From Gammaproteobacteria bacterium (GTDB lineage Bacteria > Pseudomonadota > Gammaproteobacteria > Nitrosococcales > Methylophagaceae), in NCBI GenBank assembly GCA_029882915.1, contig JAOUJZ010000010.1:1-52077 (forward strand): a stretch of DNA of 52,077 nucleotides, given 5' to 3'. A program made the position numbers and the translations under genes. Below are positions 7,964 to 16,115 of the stretch, piece by piece (positions within the stretch are counted from its first letter, which is position 1; the number at the start of each line of letters is the position of its first letter). Under the pieces are notes generated by a model. That model saw only the letters and a list, made by a program, of their open reading frames with translations, did not search any database and had not been told where the DNA came from.

Positions 7964-9044
7964 GATGGTATTCCCTTACTACCCGCTCACTGATTTGGCA
8001 TAACAACTCATAGGGAATGGTTCCGGCCTGTTGAGCAACATCTTCCACAGCCAACATATCATTTCCCCACAGGCAGACTTCATCCCCTAAACTGGAACCT
8101 GAAATATCCGTCAAATCAATAGCTATCATATCCATTGATACTCGCCCCAATACCGGGACGCTTTTATGTCCAATTATTACACTACCAACATCAGAAAGCT
8201 GGCGGTTATAGCCATCACCATAGCCAATACTCACAATACCAACACGTGTATACTGACTGGCAGTCCAATCTCCGCCATAACCAACCTGATCACCAGTCTG
8301 TAACTCTTGAACTGCAATCACTACTGATTTAAGCTGCATGACAGGCTTGAGACCGAGATCACTGGCTGTTCGATTATCAAAGGGAGAAACACCATAAAGC
8401 ATCAGGCCGGGACGGATCCAGTCACCATGACTATCAGAAATAGATATAATTGCTGCTGAATTCGCCATACTAATTGGTGTGTTGTATTTGTCTGCACACT
8501 GTTTAAGGAGTTCAAGCTGCTTTTGATTGCGAGGGTCATTTGTCAGCTCGGCACTAGCAAAATGACTCATCAGACCCGGCTTATCTGTGAGGTTTGAACT
8601 TGCAGATAATAACTGCATTGCCTCACCAATTTTGTCAACGGCTAAGCCCAGGCGATGCATACCTGTTTCCACCATTAACCAACAAAATTTCAGAGGCGTA
8701 TTTAGTTGAATACTGTTGACTAATTCAATTTGAGTCAGATTATGAAAGACTAGTGAAAGGGAATAATCAGCAGTTAGCTGGAGTGCATCTGACGACATCA
8801 CACCTTCTAATATAACGATGGGCTGCTTAATGCCAAGCTCACGTAATCGTATGCCTTCTGACAATCGTGCTACTGCAAAGGCATCACTATCAATTAAAGC
8901 CTGAACCACTTGTGCATAACCATGACCATAGGCATTGGCTTTAACAACCGACATCACCCGACTAGTCGGTGCAAGCTCCTTAATCCGTGAAAGATTATGT
9001 TTAAGGGCGCTTAAATCTATGCTGGCAACAGGATAGGACTGCAC
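7956..9044 (-). CDS. alr: Alanine racemase
   Basis: 362 aa, PLP-dependent interconversion of L- and D-alanine for peptidoglycan. Seen: VVKANAYGHGYAQV with the PLP-binding Lys35, MVETGMHRLGL, MANSAAIISI, a GYGGDW segment around residue 255 matching the region of the second catalytic Tyr, and RVSMDMIAIDLTD. The start is a GTG two bases after the dnaB stop, and the 3' end overlaps radA by 8 bases, so coupling is tight. The dnaB-alr order is common in gammaproteobacteria. No second racemase is visible in the window. Confidence 0.96.
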   Translation of the reverse strand: MQSYPVASIDLSALKHNLSRIKELAPTSRVMSVVKANAYGHGYAQVVQALIDSDAFAVARLSEGIRLRELGIKQPIVILEGVMSSDALQLTADYSLSLVFHNLTQIELVNSIQLNTPLKFCWLMVETGMHRLGLAVDKIGEAMQLLSASSNLTDKPGLMSHFASAELTNDPRNQKQLELLKQCADKYNTPISMANSAAIISISDSHGDWIRPGLMLYGVSPFDNRTASDLGLKPVMQLKSVVIAVQELQTGDQVGYGGDWTASQYTRVGIVSIGYGDGYNRQLSDVGSVIIGHKSVPVLGRVSMDMIAIDLTDISGSSLGDEVCLWGNDMLAVEDVAQQAGTIPYELLCQISERVVREYHHG

Positions 9045-9046
9045 GG

Positions 9047-10456
9047 TTATTGATCACTGTAATCGTCATAATTGTTATATGCGAAGTTCTCAAATCGCGT
9101 GTATTTCCCCTGAAATGTCAGAGCAACAGTGCCTATAGGACCATTCCGTTGTTTACCTATAATAATCTCGGCCTTGCCTTTATCTGCAGAATCTTCATTA
9201 TAAACTTCGTCACGATAAATAAAGACTATTAAATCAGCATCCTGCTCGATCGCACCCGACTCACGTAAATCAGACATAATTGGTCGTTTGTTTGGGCGCT
9301 GCTCCAGACTTCGGTTTAGCTGTGATAAAGCGACCACTGGCACGCTGAGTTCTTTTGCCAGCGCTTTTAAAGAACGTGATATTTCAGAAATTTCAGTCGC
9401 CCGGTTTTCGTTACTGCCACTACTGCCTTGCATAAGCTGAATATAGTCAATCACTATCAAGCTTAACCCATGCTCACGTTTTAATCTGCGGGTACGTGCA
9501 CGTAGCTCTGTTGGCGTTAAAGCAGGAGTATCATCAATAAACAAAGGCGCTTCATTAAGCAAAGCAATAGCAGAGGTTAGCCTTGGCCAATCATCATCAT
9601 TTAAGCGTCCAGTACGTAAACGATGCTGATCAATTTGCCCTAATGATGACAACATCCGCATCGCCAGTGCATCTGCAGGCATTTCCATGCTGAATACAGC
9701 AACAGGCTCTTTACTTTTAATTGCAGCATTCTCGGCCAGATTCATCGCAAACGTGGTTTTACCCATTGATGGTCGTCCTGCGACAATAACCAGATCAGCT
9801 GGTTGCAAACCCGACGTTTGCATATCAAAATCAGTAAAACCTGTAGAAAGTCCCGTAATAGGGCTATCTTGCTCGAACAAGGTGTCAATGCGATCAACTA
9901 CCTTGCTCAAAACCTCTTTAACCTGAACAAAGCCACCACCACGTTTGGCACCTTTTTCTGCTATTTCAAAAACTTGCCGCTCAGCCAAATCCACCATGTC
10001 TTCGCTACTGCGACCATCAGGATTAAAAGCAACATTAGAAATGGAGGTGCCAACAGCTATCAACTGCCGTAGAACGGAACGTTCACGCACAATTGAGGCA
10101 TAAGCAACAATATTGGCGGCACTAGGCGTATTTCGAGCTAATGAACCTATATAGGCCAGCTGGCCTACTTTATCCAGTTCGCCACGCTTATCATGCCATT
10201 CAGCAAGCGTGATGACATCAACGGGGTGTGATTGCTCAAATAAATCAGAAATGGCACGGAAAATCAGCTGGTGATCGTGGCGATAGAAGTCATGTTCTAC
10301 AAGCAGGTCGGCAACTTTCTCCCAACTGCTATTATCCAGCATGAGACCACCCAGCACAGATTGCTCGGCTTCAATAGAATGTGGGGGAACCTTCAGCGCC
10401 TCTGTGGCAGCATCCTTGTAAGATTCAAGATATGATAAATCTTCCACAGCAGTCAC
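9047..10456 (-). CDS. dnaB: Replicative DNA helicase DnaB
   Basis: 469 aa, the usual size. DnaB is the hexameric 5'-3' helicase that drives the replication fork. Seen: the N-terminal domain beginning VPPHSIEAEQSVLGGLMLD; a RecA-type ATPase with GRPSMGKTTFAMNLAENA (Walker A), LSLIVIDYIQLM (Walker B) and VVALSQLNRSLEQRPNKRP (sensor region); and a C-terminal segment with DADLIVFIYRDEVY. The start appears to be GTG with no clear Shine-Dalgarno site, so the exact first residue is uncertain. A strong hairpin separates it from rplI upstream, and alr follows after 2 bases. Confidence 0.97.
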   Translation of the reverse strand: MTAVEDLSYLESYKDAATEALKVPPHSIEAEQSVLGGLMLDNSSWEKVADLLVEHDFYRHDHQLIFRAISDLFEQSHPVDVITLAEWHDKRGELDKVGQLAYIGSLARNTPSAANIVAYASIVRERSVLRQLIAVGTSISNVAFNPDGRSSEDMVDLAERQVFEIAEKGAKRGGGFVQVKEVLSKVVDRIDTLFEQDSPITGLSTGFTDFDMQTSGLQPADLVIVAGRPSMGKTTFAMNLAENAAIKSKEPVAVFSMEMPADALAMRMLSSLGQIDQHRLRTGRLNDDDWPRLTSAIALLNEAPLFIDDTPALTPTELRARTRRLKREHGLSLIVIDYIQLMQGSSGSNENRATEISEISRSLKALAKELSVPVVALSQLNRSLEQRPNKRPIMSDLRESGAIEQDADLIVFIYRDEVYNEDSADKGKAEIIIGKQRNGPIGTVALTFQGKYTRFENFAYNNYDDYSDQ

Positions 10457-10526
10457 CCAAGTTATACATACACATTACCAGACAGTTAAAAACCACTTAC
10501 GTGCCATTAACTGAATAGAATAATAA

Positions 10527-10554
10527 ATGGAGCCGTACTTGAGTACGGCTCCAT
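10527..10554 (-). terminator. Intrinsic terminator between rplI and dnaB
   Basis: A perfect 12-bp inverted repeat (ATGGAGCCGTAC / GTACGGCTCCAT) with a 4-base loop, 12 bases after the rplI stop. On the minus strand it is followed by TTATTATTC, a modest T-rich tail. It should end the rpsF-rpsR-DUF2232-rplI transcript, so dnaB-alr-radA likely has its own promoter or depends on read-through. Confidence 0.8.
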
Positions 10555-10566
10555 CGGTCTTACTTT

Positions 10567-11115
10567 TTACGCGTCTTCTTGCGCCTTAGCAATTGCTTCA
10601 GCTTCTTCCAAAGCTGCGGCTTTTGCTTTCTCTGCTTCTGCAGATTCAGCTTGCGCCTGAAGTTGTGCTTCTGATGTGATGTTGACTTTTACAGTCACAA
10701 CCACATCTGAGTGTAATTGAACATCAATGTCGTATTCGCCTGTGTGGCGTAGTGGGCCACCTGGAAGACGTACTTCATTACGATCAATATCAGCACCGGC
10801 AGCGTTCAACGTTTCAGCAATATCAGCTGCACCGATTGAACCAAATAGCTTACCTTCAATACCAGCATTAGCCATGATATTAACATCACCCGCTGCTACC
10901 AGTTTGACTTTGCGTTTTTCTGCTTCTGCCTGCAATTTGGCAGCCGCCGCTTCAAGTTCAGCACGACGTGCTTCAAACACTTCTCTGTTTCTCTTGTTTG
11001 CTGGTAACGCTTTACCTGTTGGTACTAGGTAATTACGCCCAAAACCAGATTTGACCGCTACTTCGTCGCCTAGATTACCAAGCTTCTGCACTTTTTCTAG
11101 CAAAATTACTTGCAT
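10567..11115 (-). CDS. rplI: 50S ribosomal protein bL9
   Basis: 182 aa. The N-terminal domain is canonical ([20 protein letters not shown], then [16 protein letters not shown]), followed by the long connecting helix and the C-terminal domain ([19 protein letters not shown] and [20 protein letters not shown]). E. coli L9 has 149 aa; the extra 30 or so residues here form an Ala/Glu/Lys-rich tail ([20 protein letters not shown]) predicted to be helical. It is the last gene of the rpsF-rpsR-DUF2232-rplI operon and is followed by a strong hairpin. Confidence 0.97.
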   Translation of the reverse strand: MQVILLEKVQKLGNLGDEVAVKSGFGRNYLVPTGKALPANKRNREVFEARRAELEAAAAKLQAEAEKRKVKLVAAGDVNIMANAGIEGKLFGSIGAADIAETLNAAGADIDRNEVRLPGGPLRHTGEYDIDVQLHSDVVVTVKVNITSEAQLQAQAESAEAEKAKAAALEEAEAIAKAQEDA

Positions 11116-11154
11116 CGTTCTACCCTCGTTCGCAGTGAACCACTGCTCTTTAAG

Positions 11155-12072
11155 TCACTCGTCCCTTTCAATTGAAAATCGACGAAAATTAAACCACTGT
11201 TCCAAAACACCTATTGTCGCGAGTAAAACCACCATCTGCGGCATCATCACAACCAGCAGTACGTACACTGCTACTAACCAAAATCTATGTTTTTGCTGTT
11301 GTTTAACAATAGTATGCACCACTGATAAACCTTGCAAAGCAAACACCAGCAACATCACCGGCAAACAATCTCGTAACACTGCTAACATGTCACTTAAAGG
11401 CGATATGGTAATCACCATCAATGCAACCGTTACCACTGCAGCAAATTTGCCGAGTCTGAGTTGACAATACTCACTCGCAAAACCACCCGGATTATACAGT
11501 GATGCCTGCCATGCCCGGCCAATGAGCATTCCCAGCATCACATTCATGCTCAGACCTGCTGCAACTAGACCAGTCATCATGCCTGACAAACTAAGCACCA
11601 GTGCTTGTGTTTGAGTTTGATCTAATTGCCAACCTGGTTGCTGGCTAATTATATCCATAACTGGTTCAATAAATTGTTGCCACCATTGTACTGGATCCGA
11701 CAACAATATATATGTACCAAACACAAGCAAAATGCCTAAACCACCAGCAGCCAATAAACTTGCTGCCAATGATCGCGTATAACCCAACACCAAGGTAATT
11801 ACCAATACTGGTAACCAACTTGATATCAAAAACAATCCTGAAAGATAAAATTTGTTCAGCAACAATCCGGCAAATAATGCAAAGATTACCGATGCTGCTA
11901 CTACAATTTTCAATCCTTCTTTGGGCCCTATACGCAATGTACAGAGCGCTATCAAGCCACTCGCCAAATAACTGAGTGGCGGTAACATCAAAGCAGTGAT
12001 CGAAAGTAATGCAATCGCCATGGCTGCCTGCCATCGTCCTTGCATTGAAAATACTGCAATATGCCGCAGCAT
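11155..12072 (-). CDS. DUF2232 multi-pass membrane protein
   Basis: 305 aa, no recognised catalytic motif. It belongs to the DUF2232 (YybS-like) membrane family, often found between rpsR and rplI in gammaproteobacteria, exactly as here. Around eight hydrophobic helices are visible, for example ALLSITALMLPPLSYLASGL, LVIVILGY-type segments, AVVTVALMVITISPL and VYVLLVVMMPQMVVLLATIG. A polar stretch with NPGGFASEYCQLRLGK near residue 205 is typical of this family. It is expressed from the ribosomal-protein operon. Function unknown; the fold resembles small-molecule transport subunits (ECF S-component-like), which is family-level inference only. Confidence 0.85.
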   Translation of the reverse strand: MLRHIAVFSMQGRWQAAMAIALLSITALMLPPLSYLASGLIALCTLRIGPKEGLKIVVAASVIFALFAGLLLNKFYLSGLFLISSWLPVLVITLVLGYTRSLAASLLAAGGLGILLVFGTYILLSDPVQWWQQFIEPVMDIISQQPGWQLDQTQTQALVLSLSGMMTGLVAAGLSMNVMLGMLIGRAWQASLYNPGGFASEYCQLRLGKFAAVVTVALMVITISPLSDMLAVLRDCLPVMLLVFALQGLSVVHTIVKQQQKHRFWLVAVYVLLVVMMPQMVVLLATIGVLEQWFNFRRFSIERDE

Positions 12073-12123
12073 ACTTTCGTTATGCTTTATTTTGGTTTGA
12101 TGTTTTGAATAACAACACCAGCC

Positions 12124-12351
12124 TTACTTATGCATATCGCAGTAAGGAATCAATGCCAGGAAACGTGCACGTTTGACACAGTTAGACAACTGACGTTGGT
12201 AACGTGCTTTAGTACCCGTAATACGGCTAGGAACAATCTTCCCTGTTTCTGTGATGTAGTTTTTAAGTAAGTTTACATCTTTATAATCGATTTGTTTAAC
12301 ACCTTCAGCGGTGAAACGACAAAATCTTCTACGTCTAAAAAAACGTGCCAT
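12124..12351 (-). CDS. rpsR: 30S ribosomal protein bS18
   Basis: 75 aa, typical size. Seen: the Arg-rich start [19 protein letters not shown], then [35 protein letters not shown] and [14 protein letters not shown]. bS18 binds bS6 on the 30S platform. It lies 15 bases after rpsF and 51 bases before the DUF2232 gene. The bS6:bS18 complex is the likely ligand of the mRNA leader before rpsF. Confidence 0.98.
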   Translation of the reverse strand: MARFFRRRRFCRFTAEGVKQIDYKDVNLLKNYITETGKIVPSRITGTKARYQRQLSNCVKRARFLALIPYCDMHK

Positions 12352-12366
12352 GGTTATGCTCCTAAA

Positions 12367-12723
12367 TTAATATGCATTTTCGCGTTTGCGCGGTTTTTCT
12401 TCGTCATCTTTACGCATCATAGGTGATGGCTCTGTAATAGCTTCATCACAATTTACGACAAGATTACGAATAACAGCATCATTAAAACGGAAAGCAGTCG
12501 TTACTTCATCTAGCTGAGCAACGTCACATTCAACATTCATTAATACATAATGTGCTTTGTGCACTTTATTGATTGGGTAAGCCAATTGACGGCGACCCCA
12601 GTCTTCCAAACGGTGAACTGAACCACCATTGCTTGTGAAAACCTGTTGATATTTTTCAATCATTGCAGGGACTTGCTCGCTCTGGTCAGGGTGGACCAGA
12701 AACACAATTTCGTAATGTCTCAT
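12367..12723 (-). CDS. rpsF: 30S ribosomal protein bS6
   Basis: 118 aa. Seen: [20 protein letters not shown], the central [20 protein letters not shown] and [16 protein letters not shown], ending in a charged tail ([15 protein letters not shown]). It is somewhat shorter than the E. coli protein because its acidic tail is short. It opens the ribosomal-protein operon; its AGGAG ribosome binding site (12729-12733) is part of a stem in the leader, consistent with autoregulation by the bS6:bS18 complex. No priB lies between rpsF and rpsR. Confidence 0.98.
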   Translation of the reverse strand: MRHYEIVFLVHPDQSEQVPAMIEKYQQVFTSNGGSVHRLEDWGRRQLAYPINKVHKAHYVLMNVECDVAQLDEVTTAFRFNDAVIRNLVVNCDEAITEPSPMMRKDDEEKPRKRENAY

Positions 12724-12780
12724 ATGAGCTCCTCACGGTTTAAACAGCCCCCTAAAAGTTTTTTCAGGAGGCAAGGAGTT
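12724..12780 (-). promoter_or_regulatory. Predicted bS6:bS18-binding mRNA leader of rpsF
   Basis: On the minus strand the leader can form two stacked stems: P1 pairs CTCCT (12774-12778) with the rpsF Shine-Dalgarno AGGAG (12729-12733), and P2 pairs CCTCC (12767-12771) with GGGGG (12748-12752, one G-U pair). The 3' strand between the stems carries an unpaired ACCGTG with the CCG trinucleotide (12736-12738) known from the bS6:bS18 binding motif. Occupancy would hide the ribosome binding site. This was folded by eye from a family-level description. Confidence 0.65.
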
Positions 12781-12810
12781 TTACCCTAATCTAACGGGCA
12801 ATCAATAATT

Positions 12811-13653
12811 TTACGTTACTTTGTTAGCTGACCACAAGTTACGTTGACGACTGGCTTCAAACAGGCACACACCAGCAGCAACTGATACGTTCAAACTTTC
12901 CGCTCCACCTTGCATTGGAATATAGACCACCTGATCACAGTTTTCACGTGTCAAACGGCGAATACCGCGCCCTTCTGCTCCAAGAATAATCGCTAGCGGC
13001 CCTTTCAGGTCTATATCAAAAAGTGTTGTCTCACTGTCGCCTGACGTACCCACCAGCCAGACACCTCGTTGTTGTAATTCGCGCAAAACGCGGGCTAAAT
13101 TGGTCACTTGGACAAAAGGCAATCGCTCCGCAGCTCCACTGGACACTTTTAATGCGGTACTGGTTAATCCTGAAGCACGATCTTTAGGCGCAATTACAGC
13201 ATGAGCCCCGGCGGCTTCAGCGGTGCGCATACACGCACCTAAATTATGTGGGTCCTGAACACAATCCAATATCAGCAATAATGGAGGAACATTAAGATCA
13301 TCCAGTAATTTATATAAATCAGTTTCATCTAAATTACCCAAGGGGCGACATCGCGCTATGCCGCCTTGATGACGGGCATCAGGCATCATCTCATCAAGCT
13401 GTTCTCTTGACACCTTTTGGGGCACGATACCATGTTGCTTAGCCGCACCGATGATCGCTGTTACTCGTGCATCCTCGCGCTCATCTGCCAACCAGACTTC
13501 TGTGACACGCGTTACCGGTAACTCAAGTGCTGCCTGTATCGCATGTAAACCAAAAATCAAATCATTGCGTGTTTCAACAGCACTATCAGATTTCTGAGTC
13601 CTGCGGCGTTTGATATGCTTCTGATTCTTGTCCTTCGACAATGGGTTTGACAT
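12811..13653 (-). CDS. rlmB: 23S rRNA 2'-O-ribose G2251 methyltransferase RlmB
   Basis: 280 aa SpoU/TrmH-family (SPOUT knot) enzyme. Seen: an N-terminal substrate-binding domain (LIFGLHAIQAALELP), then the catalytic domain with LLILDCVQDPHNLGACMRTA (motif 1 with Asn-Leu-Gly-Ala), LAIILGAEGRGIRRLTRENC (motif 2) and YIPMQGGAESLNVSVAAGVC (motif 3). Before LIFGLHA there is an unusual basic extension (KHIKRRRTQK). The only ATG lies 68 bases inside the end of the upstream OmpA-family gene; a TTG at 13560 would remove the overlap and give a family-typical start but has no Shine-Dalgarno site. Confidence 0.95.
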   Translation of the reverse strand: MSNPLSKDKNQKHIKRRRTQKSDSAVETRNDLIFGLHAIQAALELPVTRVTEVWLADEREDARVTAIIGAAKQHGIVPQKVSREQLDEMMPDARHQGGIARCRPLGNLDETDLYKLLDDLNVPPLLLILDCVQDPHNLGACMRTAEAAGAHAVIAPKDRASGLTSTALKVSSGAAERLPFVQVTNLARVLRELQQRGVWLVGTSGDSETTLFDIDLKGPLAIILGAEGRGIRRLTRENCDQVVYIPMQGGAESLNVSVAAGVCLFEASRQRNLWSANKVT

Positions 13654-14275
13654 AAATTTCTACTCGACGATTTAATTGACGACCCGCTTCGGTATCGTTG
13701 GTTGCTCTGGGTTGTTGTTCACCACGTCCGACCGTCACCAGTCGATCATATAAAATGCCTTGTGATTCGAAATAGTCGGCAACTGATTGAGCACGACGCT
13801 GAGACAACTCCATATTATAACTTTCTGCACCGACACTGTCGGTGTGCCCCACCACATGAATTACTGTCTGAGGGTAACGTTCCAAAATACCAGACACTTT
13901 CTGAAGTGTCGGCATAAAGGCTGATTTCAAACTTGCGCTATCAAAATCAAACGATACTTCACTAGCAATATCGATCTTCAAGGTTTCATCTTGTAGCCGT
14001 TTCACTTCCAGCTCATGATTAGCCTGTTCTTCAGCTAATGCCGCTTCCATCTCTTGTTGCTGTTTGTCCATATAATGGCCAACACCAGCACCCGCAAGAG
14101 CACCTACTGCTGCACCAATCAATAATCCACGCTTATCATTTTCAATTGAATGGCCTAAAACTGCACCTGTCACGGCACCGACTGCCGCGCCGACTTTAGC
14201 ACGCTGATTGGGGTCATCAGTAGCACAAGCAGTCAACCCTACTGTTATTGCTGTAACTAATACTAATTTTTTCAT
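13586..14275 (-). CDS. OmpA-family lipoprotein with glycine-zipper region (YiaD-like)
   Basis: 229 aa from the ATG at 14275, chosen because GGGAG lies 7 bases upstream and a lipoprotein signal peptide (MKKLVLVTAITVGLTAC) starts there; an upstream ATG at 14311 would bury that signal. After Cys17 come a glycine-zipper segment (VGAAVGAVTGAVLGHSI), a coiled Glu-rich stretch (residues 65-100) and an OmpA C-terminal peptidoglycan-binding domain with HVVGHTDSVGAESYN and LSQRRAQSVADYF. It should link the outer membrane to peptidoglycan. Its 3' end overlaps rlmB by 68 bases, and it is divergent from moaB. Confidence 0.9.
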   Translation of the reverse strand: MKKLVLVTAITVGLTACATDDPNQRAKVGAAVGAVTGAVLGHSIENDKRGLLIGAAVGALAGAGVGHYMDKQQQEMEAALAEEQANHELEVKRLQDETLKIDIASEVSFDFDSASLKSAFMPTLQKVSGILERYPQTVIHVVGHTDSVGAESYNMELSQRRAQSVADYFESQGILYDRLVTVGRGEQQPRATNDTEAGRQLNRRVEIYVKPIVEGQESEAYQTPQDSEI

Positions 14276-14356
14276 TAGTGATCTCCCTATAAAAATTAGA
14301 CCGTCAGACACACGATGATTATACTTCCTTCTCTCCTAAAAATCGCAGAGTATCTT

Positions 14357-14872
14357 ATGGAAAACAGTTTTATCCCCGTTAATATCGCCTTACTAACAAT
14401 CTCTGATACCCGTAATAGTGACAACGATACCTCTGGAAAGATTCTGCGTGAGCGTATTATGGATGCTGGTCACCAACTTGCTGCACAATTGATCGTTCCC
14501 GATGATATCTATCAGATACGCGCTGTTATTTCACAATGGATTGCAGATACCGGCGTTCAAGCTGTTATCACAACTGGCGGTACCGGTTTAACTGGTCGTG
14601 ATGGCACGCCAGAAGCGGTCAAAGTGTTACTAGATAAAGAAATAGAAGGGTTTGGGGAACTGTTTCGCCAGATTTCATATCAGGACATTCGTACTTCCAC
14701 AATCCAGTCCCGAGCTTTAGGTGGTGTTGCCAATGGTACATTTATTTTCTGCCTTCCCGGCTCATCAGGTGCCTGTAAAACAGCTTGGGATGATATTCTT
14801 AAAGAACAACTGGATATTCGCCATCGGCCCTGCAACTTTGTAGAACTGATGCCACGATTGTTAGAAAAGTGA
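14357..14872 (+). CDS. moaB: Molybdenum cofactor biosynthesis protein MoaB/MogA family
   Basis: 171 aa from the ATG at 14357 (GAG 6-8 bases upstream); the reading frame begins earlier at 14315, but the family starts near FIPVNIALLTISDTRNSD. Seen: VITTGGTGLTGRDGTPEAV (the MPT-binding TGGTG loop with the catalytic-region Asp), SRALGGVANGTFIFCLPGSS and a C-terminal NFVELMPRL. The family adenylylates molybdopterin before molybdate insertion; MoaB of E. coli itself may be inactive. No other moa/moe genes are nearby. The stop codon overlaps the GTG start of the next gene. Confidence 0.92.
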   Translation: MENSFIPVNIALLTISDTRNSDNDTSGKILRERIMDAGHQLAAQLIVPDDIYQIRAVISQWIADTGVQAVITTGGTGLTGRDGTPEAVKVLLDKEIEGFGELFRQISYQDIRTSTIQSRALGGVANGTFIFCLPGSSGACKTAWDDILKEQLDIRHRPCNFVELMPRLLEK

Positions 14873-15117
14873 TTACCGTCATACTATACACTACCGCTGG
14901 CTGCCACTTATGTGAACTTGCTGAAGCTATGTTGCAGGATATGTCATCACAACATGATATCAAGATTGTAGCCACAGAAATTGGCGATAATGATGAACTC
15001 GTCGCCCGCTATGGCATCAAAATACCCGTCATCAGATTTTTAGATGGTAGTGAACTTAACTGGCCATTTGAAGCACACGAAATCTTAACCAAAATTAGTC
15101 AACTTGTTGCTAATTGA
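14869..15117 (+). CDS. Glutaredoxin-like thioredoxin-fold protein (DUF836)
   Basis: 82 aa small thioredoxin-fold protein. Seen: VILYTTAGCHLCELAEAML with a CHLC redox motif at about residues 11-14, a central IVATEIGDNDELVARYG, and the cis-Pro loop IKIPVIRFLDG. This matches the glutaredoxin-like DUF836 family. It starts with GTG overlapping the TGA of moaB (GTGA), so the two are translationally coupled. The substrate is unknown; general dithiol/disulfide exchange in the cytoplasm is the family-level expectation. Confidence 0.87.
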   Translation: MITVILYTTAGCHLCELAEAMLQDMSSQHDIKIVATEIGDNDELVARYGIKIPVIRFLDGSELNWPFEAHEILTKISQLVAN

Positions 15118-15182
15118 AACTTTCTGAGATCCCATACGTCGATAACCAGTAGGTACCAAGCATGCAACTGGAGGGGTGTCGC

Positions 15183-16073
15183 ATGTCTATATTACTGAAA
15201 GTTATTCTATTATCAGTGGCACTACTACCTTTTGCCTATGCTGATGGTTTTCCGGCGATCCCAGGTCATCGTTACGATATTGGTGGCTATCAATTACATA
15301 TCCACTGTTTAGGGGAGGGCACTCCATCCATTATTATAGATACCGGTCTTGGCGATGACTCTTCTGACTGGCTAGCTATTCTCCAGCAATCAGCCAAAAT
15401 AACGCGCACATGCGTATACGACCGTCCCGGTTATGGCTGGAGTGATATTGGACCCAAACCTCGTAACAGCAAACGCATCGCATATGAACTCAATTTATTA
15501 CTCAAGCAAGCTCAAATTACCCCACCCTATATTTTGGTAGGCCATTCATTTGGCGGCTTTAATATTCGCTTGTTTGCTGAATCTCATCCCAATAAAATAG
15601 CAGGGCTGATTCTAGTTGATGCATCACATGAGCAACAATATGAACGACTGAACATCAATTTACCTAAAAGTGATAATCGCAAAAGTAACATCATCATTCG
15701 GGCTAAAGATTTAAATGATAGTTCTGATATCAAAAAAGAGCATGTGTTACGTGATCGTGCCTTCCGAACTGCAAGTGATGAAATATCTGCTTTACGCCAA
15801 AGTTCATTACAAGTTGCTCGCTACGGCGGTATTCCAACTGTGCCATTAATTGTTATTAGCCGGGGCAAGGCTGAATGGTATGGAAATGACTATGCCCAAC
15901 AACAAGAAAAAACATGGGTTCAATTACAGCAAGACCTGACACGTTTATCTCCTATAAGCCAACATATTTTTGCCAATCATAGTGGACATGACATCCCCAG
16001 CCAACAGCCTGACATCATTATCGAAGCAATTTCCGAGGTTATTAATCTTGCTCGACTCATGAGTTCCCCCTAA
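15183..16073 (+). CDS. Secreted alpha/beta-hydrolase
   Basis: 296 aa from the ATG at 15183 (GGAGGGG 6-13 bases upstream). A Sec signal peptide (MSILLKVILLSVALLPFAYA) predicts export. Seen: the oxyanion-region CLGEGTPSIIIDTGLGDDSS, CVYDRPGYGWSD, and the nucleophile elbow VGHSFGGFNIRLFAESHP with the catalytic Ser near residue 125; VDASHEQQY follows, and ANHSGHDIP near the end carries the likely catalytic His. The substrate cannot be read from the sequence; relatives are annotated as generic alpha/beta-fold hydrolases. It stands between moaB-grx and rnd, and may share their transcript. Confidence 0.88.
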   Translation: MSILLKVILLSVALLPFAYADGFPAIPGHRYDIGGYQLHIHCLGEGTPSIIIDTGLGDDSSDWLAILQQSAKITRTCVYDRPGYGWSDIGPKPRNSKRIAYELNLLLKQAQITPPYILVGHSFGGFNIRLFAESHPNKIAGLILVDASHEQQYERLNINLPKSDNRKSNIIIRAKDLNDSSDIKKEHVLRDRAFRTASDEISALRQSSLQVARYGGIPTVPLIVISRGKAEWYGNDYAQQQEKTWVQLQQDLTRLSPISQHIFANHSGHDIPSQQPDIIIEAISEVINLARLMSSP

Positions 16074-16115
16074 AAAATCGTTATACTGTTTTATTTTTGT
16101 AACTAGCGAAATTCA

